A stretch of DNA of 64,000 nt from Lachnospiraceae bacterium (GTDB lineage Bacteria; Bacillota; Clostridia; Lachnospirales; Lachnospiraceae): assembly GCA_024403615.1 (NCBI GenBank), contig JAKSRM010000003.1, forward strand, positions 97,973 through 161,972. Reading direction: 5' to 3'. Each line of letters begins with the position of its first letter. Position 1 is the stretch's first letter. The translations under genes and the position numbers were made by a program. Under the pieces are notes generated by a model. The model was not told the origin of the DNA and made no database searches. It saw nothing but the letters and a program-made list of their open reading frames with translations. This document shows positions 1 through 8,043 of the stretch, piece by piece.

Positions 1-1
1 C

Positions 2-514
2 GGCATTTTAGATTTTGATAAATATGGTGTGGTTTCCGAGACGGATTACACTACGGAATACATTACCGAACTGGTCCATGTTGCCCACGAAGAAGGCTTT
101 GCAGTGATGGCCCATGCCAGCGGAACCGAACGAGTTCGCCAGGCGGCAGAAGCCGGCGTAGATTCTATTGAGCATGGCTACTATATGGACAGTGAAACTA
201 TGGACATCTTAAAAGATAAAAACATTCTCTGGGTTCCGACAGCCGCTACCAGTGCCAATTTAAGAGGAACCGGCCGGTTTAACGAAACGGAAGTTGAAAG
301 AATTGCCGAACGGCATCTTTCCGCTATCGCTGAGGCGTACGAAAAGGGCGTTTTTATTGGTTGTGGAAGTGATGCAGGCGCTTATGCAGTTCTTCACGGA
401 AAAGGCACCATAGACGAATATGAGCTGTTAAAAAGCATCATGGGAGACTCGGCTGACGAGAAACTAGCAGAAGCAGAGGAATTTGTGAAACAGAAGTTCC
501 GAAAAGAGAGATAA
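2..514 (+). CDS. Amidohydrolase family protein, C-terminal part (partial)
   Basis: The reading frame is open from base 2, so the gene begins upstream of the window; only the last 170 or so residues are present. The fragment carries metal-dependent amidohydrolase motifs in order: MAHASG with a candidate metal-binding His, IEHGYY with a second His, and GSDAGA with the catalytic or metal-binding Asp near the C-terminus. This spacing resembles imidazolonepropionase-like amidohydrolases (COG1228), which hydrolyse cyclic amides or peptidic substrates in the cytoplasm. The substrate cannot be told without the N-terminal half. The gene ends at a strong hairpin shared with the convergent flavodoxin-fold gene. 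Confidence 0.8.
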   Translation, partial: GILDFDKYGVVSETDYTTEYITELVHVAHEEGFAVMAHASGTERVRQAAEAGVDSIEHGYYMDSETMDILKDKNILWVPTAATSANLRGTGRFNETEVERIAERHLSAIAEAYEKGVFIGCGSDAGAYAVLHGKGTIDEYELLKSIMGDSADEKLAEAEEFVKQKFRKER

Positions 515-518
515 AACA

Positions 519-548
519 AAAGCGGTCGTTTAAAACGGCCGCTTTTTT
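519..548. terminator. Bidirectional intrinsic terminator
   Basis: An inverted repeat (AGCGGTCG / CGGCCGCT with a short A/T loop) is followed by a T run on the plus strand and preceded by an A run. It can therefore terminate the amidohydrolase from the left and the minus-strand flavodoxin-fold gene from the right. Confidence 0.85.
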
Positions 549-568
549 CTACATAAATTATCAATCAT

Positions 569-1204
569 TTACAGTTCTTCGCCTAACGCAAAAGCTTTCT
601 TCAGATAATCACCGAAAGTCTCGTCATGGCGTTTCTTTTTCGCTTCTGGGTCGAAGTTGGTCCAGTCATACTTGCTGTAATCATCAACCTGAAGGGTATC
701 TCCACAAGTCAGAACTTTTGTCGGTCCTACGATAGCGCTTAAAGTTCTTCTATAGCCTTCCAATAATTCCGTATAGCCTCTTTCGCCGTACATTTCTTCC
801 GGGCAGTTGCTGGTCATAATCAGAACCGTTGGAATGAAATGCTCGTTGCAATTAGATTTTTCTTTGTTATAGGTCAGATACTGGAAAATCAGTCTTTCAT
901 AAAGAGCGCGGAATCCGGCTGTCAGGTTTCCAATATAGTTCGGAGAACCGATAATCAGTCCGTCAGCGGTTCTGATTTTTTCCAGAACTTCGAAGAGACC
1001 ATCGTGACAAGCGCATTTTCCAAAAGAAGCTTCCATCTTACATCCGAAGCAGGAAATGCAACCAGTAAATTTGTCCAGCTTGTAGAGGTCAATGTACTCA
1101 ACTTCTGCGCCTTTGCTTTCAGCGCCTTTTCCAACTTCCTTTACCAGTTGTGCGGTATTCCAGTTGGTACGTGGTCCTGCATTAATCGCAATTATTTTTT
1201 TCAT
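569..1204 (-). CDS. Flavodoxin-fold / iron-sulfur flavoprotein-like NAD(P)H oxidoreductase
   Basis: 211 aa. The N-terminus (KKIIAINAGPRTNWNTA) is the FMN phosphate-binding loop of NADPH-dependent FMN reductase/flavodoxin-like proteins. After about 45 residues comes a Cys cluster, CISCFGCK followed by KCACHDG, as in the iron-sulfur flavoprotein (ISF) family where compact cysteines bind a 4Fe-4S cluster. SPNYIGNLTAGFRALYER is the flavin-contact segment. The role is probably low-potential electron transfer or quinone/aromatic reduction in the cytoplasm. The start has a good Shine-Dalgarno (AAGGATGG). It lies 60 bp downstream of the AlaX gene on the same strand and may be co-transcribed with it. 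The substrate is unknown. Confidence 0.8.
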   Translation of the reverse strand: MKKIIAINAGPRTNWNTAQLVKEVGKGAESKGAEVEYIDLYKLDKFTGCISCFGCKMEASFGKCACHDGLFEVLEKIRTADGLIIGSPNYIGNLTAGFRALYERLIFQYLTYNKEKSNCNEHFIPTVLIMTSNCPEEMYGERGYTELLEGYRRTLSAIVGPTKVLTCGDTLQVDDYSKYDWTNFDPEAKKKRHDETFGDYLKKAFALGEEL

Positions 1205-1265
1205 AGTTTTCCATCCTTTCTTTCATTCCCTGGGAGCAAAAACTTTGATGTCTGTATTTTTTATT

Positions 1266-2447
1266 TCACTGTTCAATTGTAAACGAATGAAAGAAGTTTT
1301 GAATTTCCTCTAAGCTTGCCTTTAAGGTTCCCTGAGCAAATCCGTTTCGTCCGCCACCTCGGCCGTTTAAGGCTCCGTTCATTTCCTTTACAAAAGCAGA
1401 AATATCGTTGCCTTTGCTAATTAATGCAAACCGATAAGAATTTTCTTCGCCACCAGCAGGCGTCAGAGCTGCGGTAATTCCGCCACAGCAATCGGAAATC
1501 ATATCTGCCAGACGTCTTCCCTGGTCTGCATTCATCCAATCGCTGATAATCAGAATATTTTCTTTTCCCTGCAGGGAATCTGCCCACATACGGAACAGAC
1601 GGTCTTCAATAGCTGTATTTTCTGCTTTCAACTGAACATAATCTGCTATCTGCTTCTCCACCATCTGCGGAGTCTTGTCTTCTTTCGTACTTAACAGAAC
1701 CGCTACGTCCTTATTTGCCCGATGGTTCATGGAAAGGAAATCCAAGGCTCTCTTTCCGCAGAATAATTCCAGACGGGTTCCTTCGTGGAAGTTATGCGCA
1801 GAAGTGATTTTTACCAGACCAACTTCTCCGCTGCGGGAAACATGAGTTCCACAACATGCGCAGGTGTCCGCGCCCGGAAAACTGGTGATACGAACCGCGC
1901 CGGACAGTTCTTTTTTGCTTCGATAATCAATCTCTTTTAATTCTTCTGCCGTCGGCCAAAGCTCCACAAATTCATGATTTTCCCAGATGTATTTATTAGC
2001 TGCAGTTTCGATTTCCATGGCCTGCTCATAAGAGATCCGCACGTTATAATCGATGGTGACTACGTCATCGCCCATATGGAAGCCTACGTTATCGCAGTGA
2101 AACGCTTTGCAGATCAACCCGCTGACAATATGCTCACCGGAATGCTGCTGCATATGATCGAAACGGCGGTCCCAATCGATACTGCCATGTACTTTCGTTC
2201 CAACTTCTACGGATTCGGACAAAGTATGCCAAATGGTTTCTTCCTTCTCATGGACATCCAGTACATCGATTTTCCGTCCGTCTTCCAGTATCAAAAGGCC
2301 GTAGTCTGCGTCCTGTCCGCCGCCTTCTGGATAAAAGGCGGTCTGGTCAAACGCCGCCAGAAACGTTCCGTTCTTTTCGGAGGTTTCCGTAACGACTGCA
2401 TCAAATTCCTTCATGTAAACATCTTTATAAAATAATTTTTCAGTCAT
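1266..2447 (-). CDS. Alanyl-tRNA editing protein (AlaX-L type)
   Basis: 393 aa, the size of long-form AlaX proteins. Residues 1-90 form the beta-barrel with FYPEGGGQ, typical of AlaRS/AlaX. The zinc site is visible as H102 and H106 (HMQQHSGEH) plus C198 and H202 (CCGTH). The C-terminal part from about residue 250 resembles the DHHA1 domain and contains GGGRNG near the end. The family hydrolyses Ser-tRNA(Ala) or Gly-tRNA(Ala) in trans, protecting translation. The start codon follows AGGGAG. A second editing factor (YbaK type) is at 6868, so the window holds two trans-editing enzymes. Confidence 0.9.
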   Translation of the reverse strand: MTEKLFYKDVYMKEFDAVVTETSEKNGTFLAAFDQTAFYPEGGGQDADYGLLILEDGRKIDVLDVHEKEETIWHTLSESVEVGTKVHGSIDWDRRFDHMQQHSGEHIVSGLICKAFHCDNVGFHMGDDVVTIDYNVRISYEQAMEIETAANKYIWENHEFVELWPTAEELKEIDYRSKKELSGAVRITSFPGADTCACCGTHVSRSGEVGLVKITSAHNFHEGTRLELFCGKRALDFLSMNHRANKDVAVLLSTKEDKTPQMVEKQIADYVQLKAENTAIEDRLFRMWADSLQGKENILIISDWMNADQGRRLADMISDCCGGITAALTPAGGEENSYRFALISKGNDISAFVKEMNGALNGRGGGRNGFAQGTLKASLEEIQNFFHSFTIEQ

Positions 2448-2525
2448 ATTTTCTCCCTAAATTTATTTGAATATTCTTGAAATTTCTTTCTTAAAAAGCA
2501 CTCTTTTCGCTCTATCAATCTCTTT

Positions 2526-3212
2526 TTATCCGACAATCCAATGAATTCCCTTCGTCAGCCGCTCGCCGGAATCTGCGAAATGTCCGCCGTTATTCCATTC
2601 CAAAATTACGTCACTGACCTTCGGGTCTGCCTTCAGAATCTCTTCCTGAGCTCTGGTCCGGTCGCCTACCAAGGCCATAGTTTTATTTCTCGTCTTTTCT
2701 TCTTTTGTGCCGAGACTTAAGTAAATTTTACAAGTCTTCTTTACAGAATGGCTTGCAACATATTCTTCCCACTTTGGAAACCAAAGAGAACCGGAACCAC
2801 AAATGATTCCGTCAAAGGCGTCGGATTCATAAGCTGCCCATAAAGCAAACAATCCAGCTAACGAATATCCTGCAAGAATCAGCTGCCGTTCTCCAAACTT
2901 CTCCTTCAGATAGGGAATATAGACTTTTTCCAGCCAGTTTAACGTTGCCTTTCCTTCTCCGGCAAAAACGCCATCCCCGTAAGCCGCCGGCGCTTCCCAA
3001 GGGGAAAAGTCCTTATTCCAGTCTTCTACCTGAAAAGCTGCCAGAACAAACTCCTTCTTCGGGCAGATGCGCTTTATGCTTTCTATCATATGCTCCACTT
3101 CATCTCCCTGATGCGGAAACATTCCCCACAGAATAATCGGCCCTCCTTCGCCTCTTTGAACAATATGACAAATTCTATTATCGATTGTAATTGAATATTT
3201 CTCTTGTTTCAT
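2526..3212 (-). CDS. Alpha/beta hydrolase (esterase-like)
   Basis: 228 aa. LAGYSLAGLFALWAAY contains the GxSxxG nucleophile elbow and GGHF near the C-terminus supplies the likely catalytic His. The sequence resembles small cytoplasmic alpha/beta hydrolases distantly related to enterochelin esterase; there is no signal peptide. No clear Shine-Dalgarno precedes the ATG. Instead a TATAAT lies only about 9 nt upstream of the start, which would give a leaderless or nearly leaderless mRNA. A small dyad (CATAGA...TCTATG, about 3247-3263) lies just upstream. The first 42-bp repeat array begins about 85 bp upstream. Substrate unknown. Confidence 0.75.
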   Translation of the reverse strand: MKQEKYSITIDNRICHIVQRGEGGPIILWGMFPHQGDEVEHMIESIKRICPKKEFVLAAFQVEDWNKDFSPWEAPAAYGDGVFAGEGKATLNWLEKVYIPYLKEKFGERQLILAGYSLAGLFALWAAYESDAFDGIICGSGSLWFPKWEEYVASHSVKKTCKIYLSLGTKEEKTRNKTMALVGDRTRAQEEILKADPKVSDVILEWNNGGHFADSGERLTKGIHWIVG

Positions 3213-3297
3213 ATCATTTTTATTATATCTTGTGGACTTTAACCTGCATAGACCTTTTCTATGTCCATGGAATAATATGAAATCTCATCCCTTTGTG

Positions 3298-3590
3298 TCT
3301 GTTTTTCAAAATAGTTGAGATATGTACTATTGTTTTTCAGCCTATCTGCAAAATAATTGAGATATGTACCGTCTCATTTTGTCTGTTTTGCAATATAGTT
3401 GAGATATGTACAATTCCAATCCTGTTTTCCTGCGAAAACATCGAGATATGTACAATAAACACTCTAATTATTATCTAAAATAGGTACATATCTCGACATT
3501 TTCGCTATTACACTTTTCTGAGCCGTACATATCTCAACTTTTTCGTCTTGACGTCTTATTGAGACCGTACATATCTCTACTTTTTATGCA
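3298..3590. repeat. 42-bp-period array 1 (GAGATATGTAC units, 4 forward then 3 inverted)
   Basis: The 11-bp core GAGATATGTAC occurs at 3317, 3359, 3401 and 3443, exactly 42 bp apart. Its reverse complement occurs at 3484, 3525 and 3567 (41 and 42 bp apart). Each core sits in a looser unit of about 25 bp beginning with a TTTGCAAAAT-like stretch. The polarity flips once, between 3453 and 3484. The array fills the gap between the 3' end of a carboxylesterase gene and the promoter of the alpha/beta hydrolase. A 61-codon frame with repeated VEICT is a by-product of the repeat. It is not CRISPR: the units are imperfect and invert. Confidence 0.9.
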
Positions 3591-3607
3591 ACCTCAGCTT
3601 TCAAACA

Positions 3608-3642
3608 CAAAAGGAGCAGCCCTTAGGGCTGCTCCTTACTTT
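3608..3642 (-). terminator. Intrinsic terminator of the carboxylesterase pair
   Basis: A near-perfect hairpin, AAGGAGCAGCCC / GGGCTGCTCCTT with a 3-nt loop, is followed on the minus strand by TTTTGTGTTT. It lies about 30 bp past the stop of the downstream carboxylesterase. Confidence 0.85.
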
Positions 3643-3669
3643 ATTCTATCGAAAATAAAGCCTCGTAAA

Positions 3670-5187
3670 TTATAAACCGTATGTCTCAAGATTCTTCTTT
3701 ACTAAGAATTCGCTCTTCTCAGTAAATGGACCGCTTTCGGAATACATTTCATCTTTGAAGTACATTACGCACTGGTCTTCTGCGGTAAGAGGTCTCCACT
3801 CAGGCATTGGTGTGCCGTCAGCGTCTAAGCCGTTTGGATCACCAGTCTTAGCAAAGTTAGCCCAGCAGTTGCACATCTTACGTGAAAGATCGTAGTGATG
3901 TCCATCGAAAGGTCTCCAGCATTTCTGCAGAGATTCAAACTCGAACCAAAGGTCAGATGAATGGAATGCGCCTGCATCGTCGCCAGGGATGGTTGGTCCA
4001 AATACATAGTAGTAGGCTTTTCTTCCATGTTTTGCATACATTCTGCCAGCCTGTTTTGCTGCCAGTTCGAAACCGCAAACTGCGAGAGCTTTTCTTAAAG
4101 CTTCAGGATCATCACTTCCAGCCTCTCTCTTGCAGATTTCCATATATTCATCAGCGTCATCGCCGAAGTTTTCTTTAACCCAAGCTTCCATGTCTTCGCC
4201 AGGTTTTGTCATGAATTCAGCATCGGTGTTTCCATACATGAAGTCGATGTCGATAATGTCGTCATCAATAATGCTCATGTCCGTCTGTTTAAAGATATAT
4301 TTTCCATCACGAACTGCTGCCATGGTCAGACCGCTCTCTAAGAATTTCTCTTCGATGTATTTAGGGTCTAACTTACGGGCTTCATCGATAGATTTGCATC
4401 CTAAGATGTCTTCGATAAAGTGACGGCCTCTCTCTTCAGCAACGTCATACTCTGTAGCCATTGGAATCCATGTTTTTGGTTTTGAGATTCCTAAGCCACC
4501 AGCTGACTGTGCGATTGCTCTCTGGAACAGTCCCTGGTTTGCAGGATTTGTGATGTGGAAGTAAGTGCTGCCACCGCCTGCGGACTGACCGAAGATAGTA
4601 ATCTTTTCAGGGTCGCCACCGAAGTTAGCGATGTTTCTCTTAACCCATTCAATAGCGAATCTCTGATCCAATAAACCGAAGTTTGTAGGAGCGTCAGGAT
4701 TTTCTTTTGTAAGATCCGGATGGCATAAGAATCCGAATACATTCAGACGATAAGCGATGGATACTAAGATAACGCCACGTCTGCAGAAGCTTTCTCCGTC
4801 GAATTCCATCTCATATGAATAGCCTTCTCTCATGCCGCCACCGAAAATCCAAATCATAACTGGAAGTTTTTCGTCTGCAGATTTTGCAGGGGTATAAATA
4901 TTTAATGCAAGGCTTCCGTCTTCGCTCATAGGAACTTCTGGATCAACGTGCCATTCTTTTGAATAAAAAGCATCTGGATTTTCTCCAGGAACTTTCTGCA
5001 TGGTAATCGGTGCGAATTCGTTGCATACGCGGATTCCTTCCCATGGTTCTGGAGCTACCGGTGGTTTCCACATTCTTTCACCAATTGCAGAAGCTGCAAA
5101 AGGAATGCCTTTAAAAATTGTATTACGAGCATCTGCGCCAGGAGTTCCCTGAACCATGCCGTACTCAGTTTTAGCTACTCTTAACAT
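3670..5187 (-). CDS. Type-B carboxylesterase, second of a tandem pair
   Basis: 505 aa, the usual family length. The nucleophile elbow is FGQSAGGG with Ser202. The oxyanion loop is FGGGMREG (about 115-122) and the His of the triad lies in AFHSSDLWFEF (about residue 405). There is no signal peptide, so the enzyme is cytoplasmic. It is paralogous to the gene 12 bp upstream: both share the KEWHVDPE, PDAP.NFG and GAFHSSDLWF blocks. A family-typical SEDCLYLN is changed here to SEDGSLALN, losing the conserved Cys. The family hydrolyses carboxylic esters of xenobiotics and plant phenolics. The start follows GGGAGGAAATT. The substrate is not deducible. Confidence 0.9.
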   Translation of the reverse strand: MLRVAKTEYGMVQGTPGADARNTIFKGIPFAASAIGERMWKPPVAPEPWEGIRVCNEFAPITMQKVPGENPDAFYSKEWHVDPEVPMSEDGSLALNIYTPAKSADEKLPVMIWIFGGGMREGYSYEMEFDGESFCRRGVILVSIAYRLNVFGFLCHPDLTKENPDAPTNFGLLDQRFAIEWVKRNIANFGGDPEKITIFGQSAGGGSTYFHITNPANQGLFQRAIAQSAGGLGISKPKTWIPMATEYDVAEERGRHFIEDILGCKSIDEARKLDPKYIEEKFLESGLTMAAVRDGKYIFKQTDMSIIDDDIIDIDFMYGNTDAEFMTKPGEDMEAWVKENFGDDADEYMEICKREAGSDDPEALRKALAVCGFELAAKQAGRMYAKHGRKAYYYVFGPTIPGDDAGAFHSSDLWFEFESLQKCWRPFDGHHYDLSRKMCNCWANFAKTGDPNGLDADGTPMPEWRPLTAEDQCVMYFKDEMYSESGPFTEKSEFLVKKNLETYGL

Positions 5188-5199
5188 AATTTCCTCCCA

Positions 5200-6723
5200 T
5201 TAGCTGTTTGCTAAAATGTTATCTAATTCTGCTTCTAATACTTTTGTATGTGGGCCTTCATCTACTTCGATCTGATCATAGAAGTGGATGGTTGCAGGTT
5301 TTTCTTCGGTATAAGCAGCCCATGTAGGCATTGCGGTTCCGTCTGCATCTGGTCCGTTTGGATCGCCATTCTTGAAGAAGTTGCACCAGTAATTGCACAT
5401 CTGACGAGCTAAATCATAATGCTTGCCGGTGAAAGGTCTCCAGCATTTTGCCAGACTCTCAAAGAAGAACCAAAGGTCAGAAGAATGGAAAGCGCCTTCA
5501 TTATCGCCAGGCATTTCCGGGCCGAATTCATACGCCCATCTCTTGGATGTATTCTTGCCAGATTTCTCATCACCTCTTAAGAAGCTTCTGCTGCCTAATT
5601 CTGGTCCCATACGGTTCAGCATCTTCTTGATTGCGTCAACATCATCTAATTTCTCAACTTCTGCTGCGATAACCTGCGCATATTCCGGATTGAAATACTT
5701 GTTGATTTCTGCAAGAATCTCTTCCTTGGTTTCGCCCTTCGGTCCGTCTACAGATTCGCCGTTGGTCCAACCTACGATCATAGGAACATCGAGACGGTCG
5801 CCGTGACGTAAGCCTAATTTATTATCGCCAAACTGGAATTTGTCATCCCATACCGTTGCGAACATTCCGCCTCTGAATTCAGCGGTTTTATCTCTTAAGT
5901 AGAATGCATCTAAAGCTCTTGCTTCTTCCAAAGTTTGAACGCCTAAGAAATCGAAAAATGCTTTACCAACTTCCTCTGCCTGAGCTAAGGTCTTTGTGAA
6001 AGTACCAGCAATTCCGAAACCGGTTCCTACGATACCGCTCATGATGATTGCTTTATGGAAAAGTCCTTCGTTAGCTTTGCAGTAAAGCTGTGCAGAAACG
6101 CTCATGCCGCCAGCACTCTGGCCGCCGATAGAAACGTTGGTTGGGTCTCCGCCGAAGGCTGCGATATTTCTCTGAACCCATTTCAAAGAATATTGCTGAT
6201 CTAAGAAACCGAAGTTTGCAGGAGCATCTGGATTTTCTGCTGTGATTTCCGGATGTGCTAAGAAGCCGAAGGAATTCAGACGATAGTTAACAGATACGAC
6301 TACGATTCCTCTTCTTGCGATTCTTTCTCCATCAAATTCCATCTCTGGAGGATAGCCTTCCTGAAGTCCGCCACCGAAGAACCATACGAATACAGGGAAC
6401 TTCTCATCGCCTGTTTTTGCAGGAGTCCATACGTTTAAGTACAGACAGTCTTCGCTCATAACGATTTCTGGATCTACATGCCATTCTTTTGTATATACAT
6501 TATCTGCCAGGCCAGGAGTTCTCTGCATCGCGATAGGTCCAAACTCCTTGCAAGGAAGAACGCCTTCCCATGCATCTGCCGGCTGTGGAGCTTTCCAACG
6601 AAGCTGTCCAATTGGTGGCTTCGCATAAGGGATGCCCTTATAAGATGTGATTCTCGGATCGGAAGCCGGGATGCCTTCTACCCAGCCAGTTTCCGTCTTT
6701 GTTTTACGTAAATAAACTGACAT
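5200..6723 (-). CDS. Type-B carboxylesterase, first of a tandem pair
   Basis: 507 aa. SIGGQSAGGMS contains Ser203, FFGGGLQEG the oxyanion hole, SEDCLYLNVWTP the conserved Cys segment, and GAFHSSDLWFFF the triad His. No signal peptide is seen, so it is cytoplasmic. It starts with a strong AAGGAGGG site and is followed after 12 bp by its paralogue, so the pair forms an operon ending at the 3608 terminator. Two TGAAAT/ATTTCA dyads in the leader suggest an operator. The nearby OYE reductases and PhlG-like hydrolase make ester-linked aromatic compounds plausible substrates, but that is inference. Confidence 0.9.
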   Translation of the reverse strand: MSVYLRKTKTETGWVEGIPASDPRITSYKGIPYAKPPIGQLRWKAPQPADAWEGVLPCKEFGPIAMQRTPGLADNVYTKEWHVDPEIVMSEDCLYLNVWTPAKTGDEKFPVFVWFFGGGLQEGYPPEMEFDGERIARRGIVVVSVNYRLNSFGFLAHPEITAENPDAPANFGFLDQQYSLKWVQRNIAAFGGDPTNVSIGGQSAGGMSVSAQLYCKANEGLFHKAIIMSGIVGTGFGIAGTFTKTLAQAEEVGKAFFDFLGVQTLEEARALDAFYLRDKTAEFRGGMFATVWDDKFQFGDNKLGLRHGDRLDVPMIVGWTNGESVDGPKGETKEEILAEINKYFNPEYAQVIAAEVEKLDDVDAIKKMLNRMGPELGSRSFLRGDEKSGKNTSKRWAYEFGPEMPGDNEGAFHSSDLWFFFESLAKCWRPFTGKHYDLARQMCNYWCNFFKNGDPNGPDADGTAMPTWAAYTEEKPATIHFYDQIEVDEGPHTKVLEAELDNILANS

Positions 6724-6736
6724 AATACCCTCCTTA

Positions 6737-6797
6737 ATTTCAAAAATGAAATATCTTTATTTGGTTATATGATACCTTGAAATCTGTGAAATTTCAA
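6737..6797 (-). promoter_or_regulatory. Two related dyads upstream of the carboxylesterase pair
   Basis: Two inverted repeats with the same half-sites lie between the upstream terminator and the start codon: ATTTCA-aaaa-TGAAAT at 6737-6752 and TTGAAAT-ctgtgaa-ATTTCAA at 6777-6797, their centres about 42 bp apart. This looks like a double operator; the regulator is unknown. AT-richness makes chance dyads possible. Confidence 0.4.
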
Positions 6798-6819
6798 ATT
6801 TACTTTTCAAGATCTTGCT

Positions 6820-6853
6820 ATAAAAAAAGCCGCCCTTAGAAAAAAGGACGGCT
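6820..6853 (-). terminator. Intrinsic terminator of the YbaK-type gene
   Basis: On the minus strand AGCCGTCCTT pairs with AAGGGCGGCT (one G-T wobble) and is followed by TTTTTTTAT. It lies 15 bp past the stop of the Cys-tRNA(Pro) deacylase gene. Confidence 0.85.
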
Positions 6854-6867
6854 GTAAATCAAAAGCG

Positions 6868-7347
6868 TTATTTTGTTAAATCTGCGTAGGTTACGGGAAT
6901 TACTTTTCCCAGGTCATCGGGCTCGATTTCCACTTGATAACCGATTTTTCCGGCGCTGAACAGAATGGTCTCCTGCAAGATCGCAGTCTCATCTAAAAAA
7001 GTTGGAAACAGTTTTTTCATGCCAATGGGAGAGCAGCCACCATGAACATAACCCGTAAGAGGAAGCAGTTCCTTTTGGGTAATCATGGCGATGTTCTTTT
7101 CGCCACAAGCATTGGCTGCTTTCTTTAAATCCAATTCCTCGGCCACCGGAATAATAAAAACGTAATGCTCTTTGCTTTTTCCTACGGTGACTAAGGTTTT
7201 AAATACCCGTTCTTCCTTTACACCCATAAGCTTTGCCATCTCCACACCAGACAAAGCTTCCTTCAAATCAAAGGCATAATGTTTGTACTCTACTTTATTT
7301 TGATCCAACAGTCGCATAACGTTGGTTTTCTCTTCACTGGTCTTCAT
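6868..7347 (-). CDS. ybaK: Cys-tRNA(Pro)/Cys-tRNA(Cys) deacylase, YbaK/EbsC family
   Basis: The frame is open further upstream, but the Met at 7347 has the best ribosome site (AAGGAG, 6-nt spacer) and gives 159 aa, the usual YbaK length; starts at 7371 and 7392 are alternatives. Family blocks are visible: KTNVMRLLDQ, the KTLVTVGKSKEHYVFIIPV strand with the catalytic Lys, HGGCSPIGMKK and the closing DLGKV region. The enzyme deacylates Cys-tRNA(Pro) made in error by prolyl-tRNA synthetase. It is transcribed divergently from the GNAT gene at 7479. Confidence 0.93.
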   Translation of the reverse strand: MKTSEEKTNVMRLLDQNKVEYKHYAFDLKEALSGVEMAKLMGVKEERVFKTLVTVGKSKEHYVFIIPVAEELDLKKAANACGEKNIAMITQKELLPLTGYVHGGCSPIGMKKLFPTFLDETAILQETILFSAGKIGYQVEIEPDDLGKVIPVTYADLTK

Positions 7348-7478
7348 ATCGGACTCCTTCGCAGCAGACATTTTCCCTTCTGCCTCTTTCATGTTATAAT
7401 ACTATATCACAGCAATGGGCATCTGTGATAAAATAAGACTCTACTATTTTACCGATATTAATATTTTTGGAGAATACT

Positions 7479-7997
7479 ATGATTAGAAAAGCTGAATTAA
7501 AAGACATTGATGGTTTAAATAATCTTTTATATCAGGTCCATAGAGTTCACGCTGAGGGCAGACCGGACTATTTCGTACTTGGACAGAAAAAATATACCGA
7601 CGAAGGCCTGGCTCAGCTGATTCAGGAAGGCCTCGATGGCTGTGAAAGCCGAAAAGCTGCGGGATACAAAGAAACCGCTGAGAATCCAATTTATGTTTAT
7701 GTGGATGAAAACGGAATGATTGCGGGCCATGCTTTCTGTATGTTTGAAATTAACGAAGGAAACCACTCCGTATATCCTAGAAAGAACCTGTATATCGATG
7801 ATATCTGTGTAGACAGCGACCATCGTCGTCAGGGCATCGGAGAGGCTCTGTATGAATATGTTCTTCAGGTCGCCAAGGAAAATGAATGCGACAGCATCAC
7901 CTTGAATGTCTGGGAACTGAATCCAGGCGCAAAAGCTTTTTATGAAAAATGCGGCCTGAAGCCACTGAAAACCGTAATGGAACAAACATTATCGTGA
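7479..7997 (+). CDS. GNAT family N-acetyltransferase
   Basis: 172 aa from the ATG at 7479, chosen because GGAG lies 6 nt upstream; an in-frame TTG 12 bp earlier has no site. The protein opens with IRKAELKDIDGLNNLLYQVH, has the core NLYIDDICVDSDHRRQGIGEALYEYV with the R/Q-x-x-G-x-G/A acetyl-CoA loop, and ends with NPGAKAFYEKCGLK, all characteristic of GNAT enzymes. Substrate unknown. It lies just upstream of an SPFH-family gene on the same strand and may share its transcript. Confidence 0.9.
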   Translation: MIRKAELKDIDGLNNLLYQVHRVHAEGRPDYFVLGQKKYTDEGLAQLIQEGLDGCESRKAAGYKETAENPIYVYVDENGMIAGHAFCMFEINEGNHSVYPRKNLYIDDICVDSDHRRQGIGEALYEYVLQVAKENECDSITLNVWELNPGAKAFYEKCGLKPLKTVMEQTLS

Positions 7998-8043
7998 CAA
8001 GAAGACGGCGTTTTGTCACGTTTAGAAAGGAGTAATTATAGAA

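Noticed and set aside
839..1282. 147-codon plus-strand frame opposite the flavodoxin-fold gene
   Set aside because: Shadow of the real minus-strand gene; no motif or start signal.
3293..3478. 61-codon plus-strand frame with repeated VEICT
   Set aside because: It is the translation of the 42-bp repeats (42 is a multiple of 3, so the frame stays open). It has no ribosome site and no meaning beyond the DNA repeat.
3298..3590. CRISPR array
   Set aside because: Units are imperfect, the conserved core is only 11 bp, orientation flips in the middle, and no cas genes are present.
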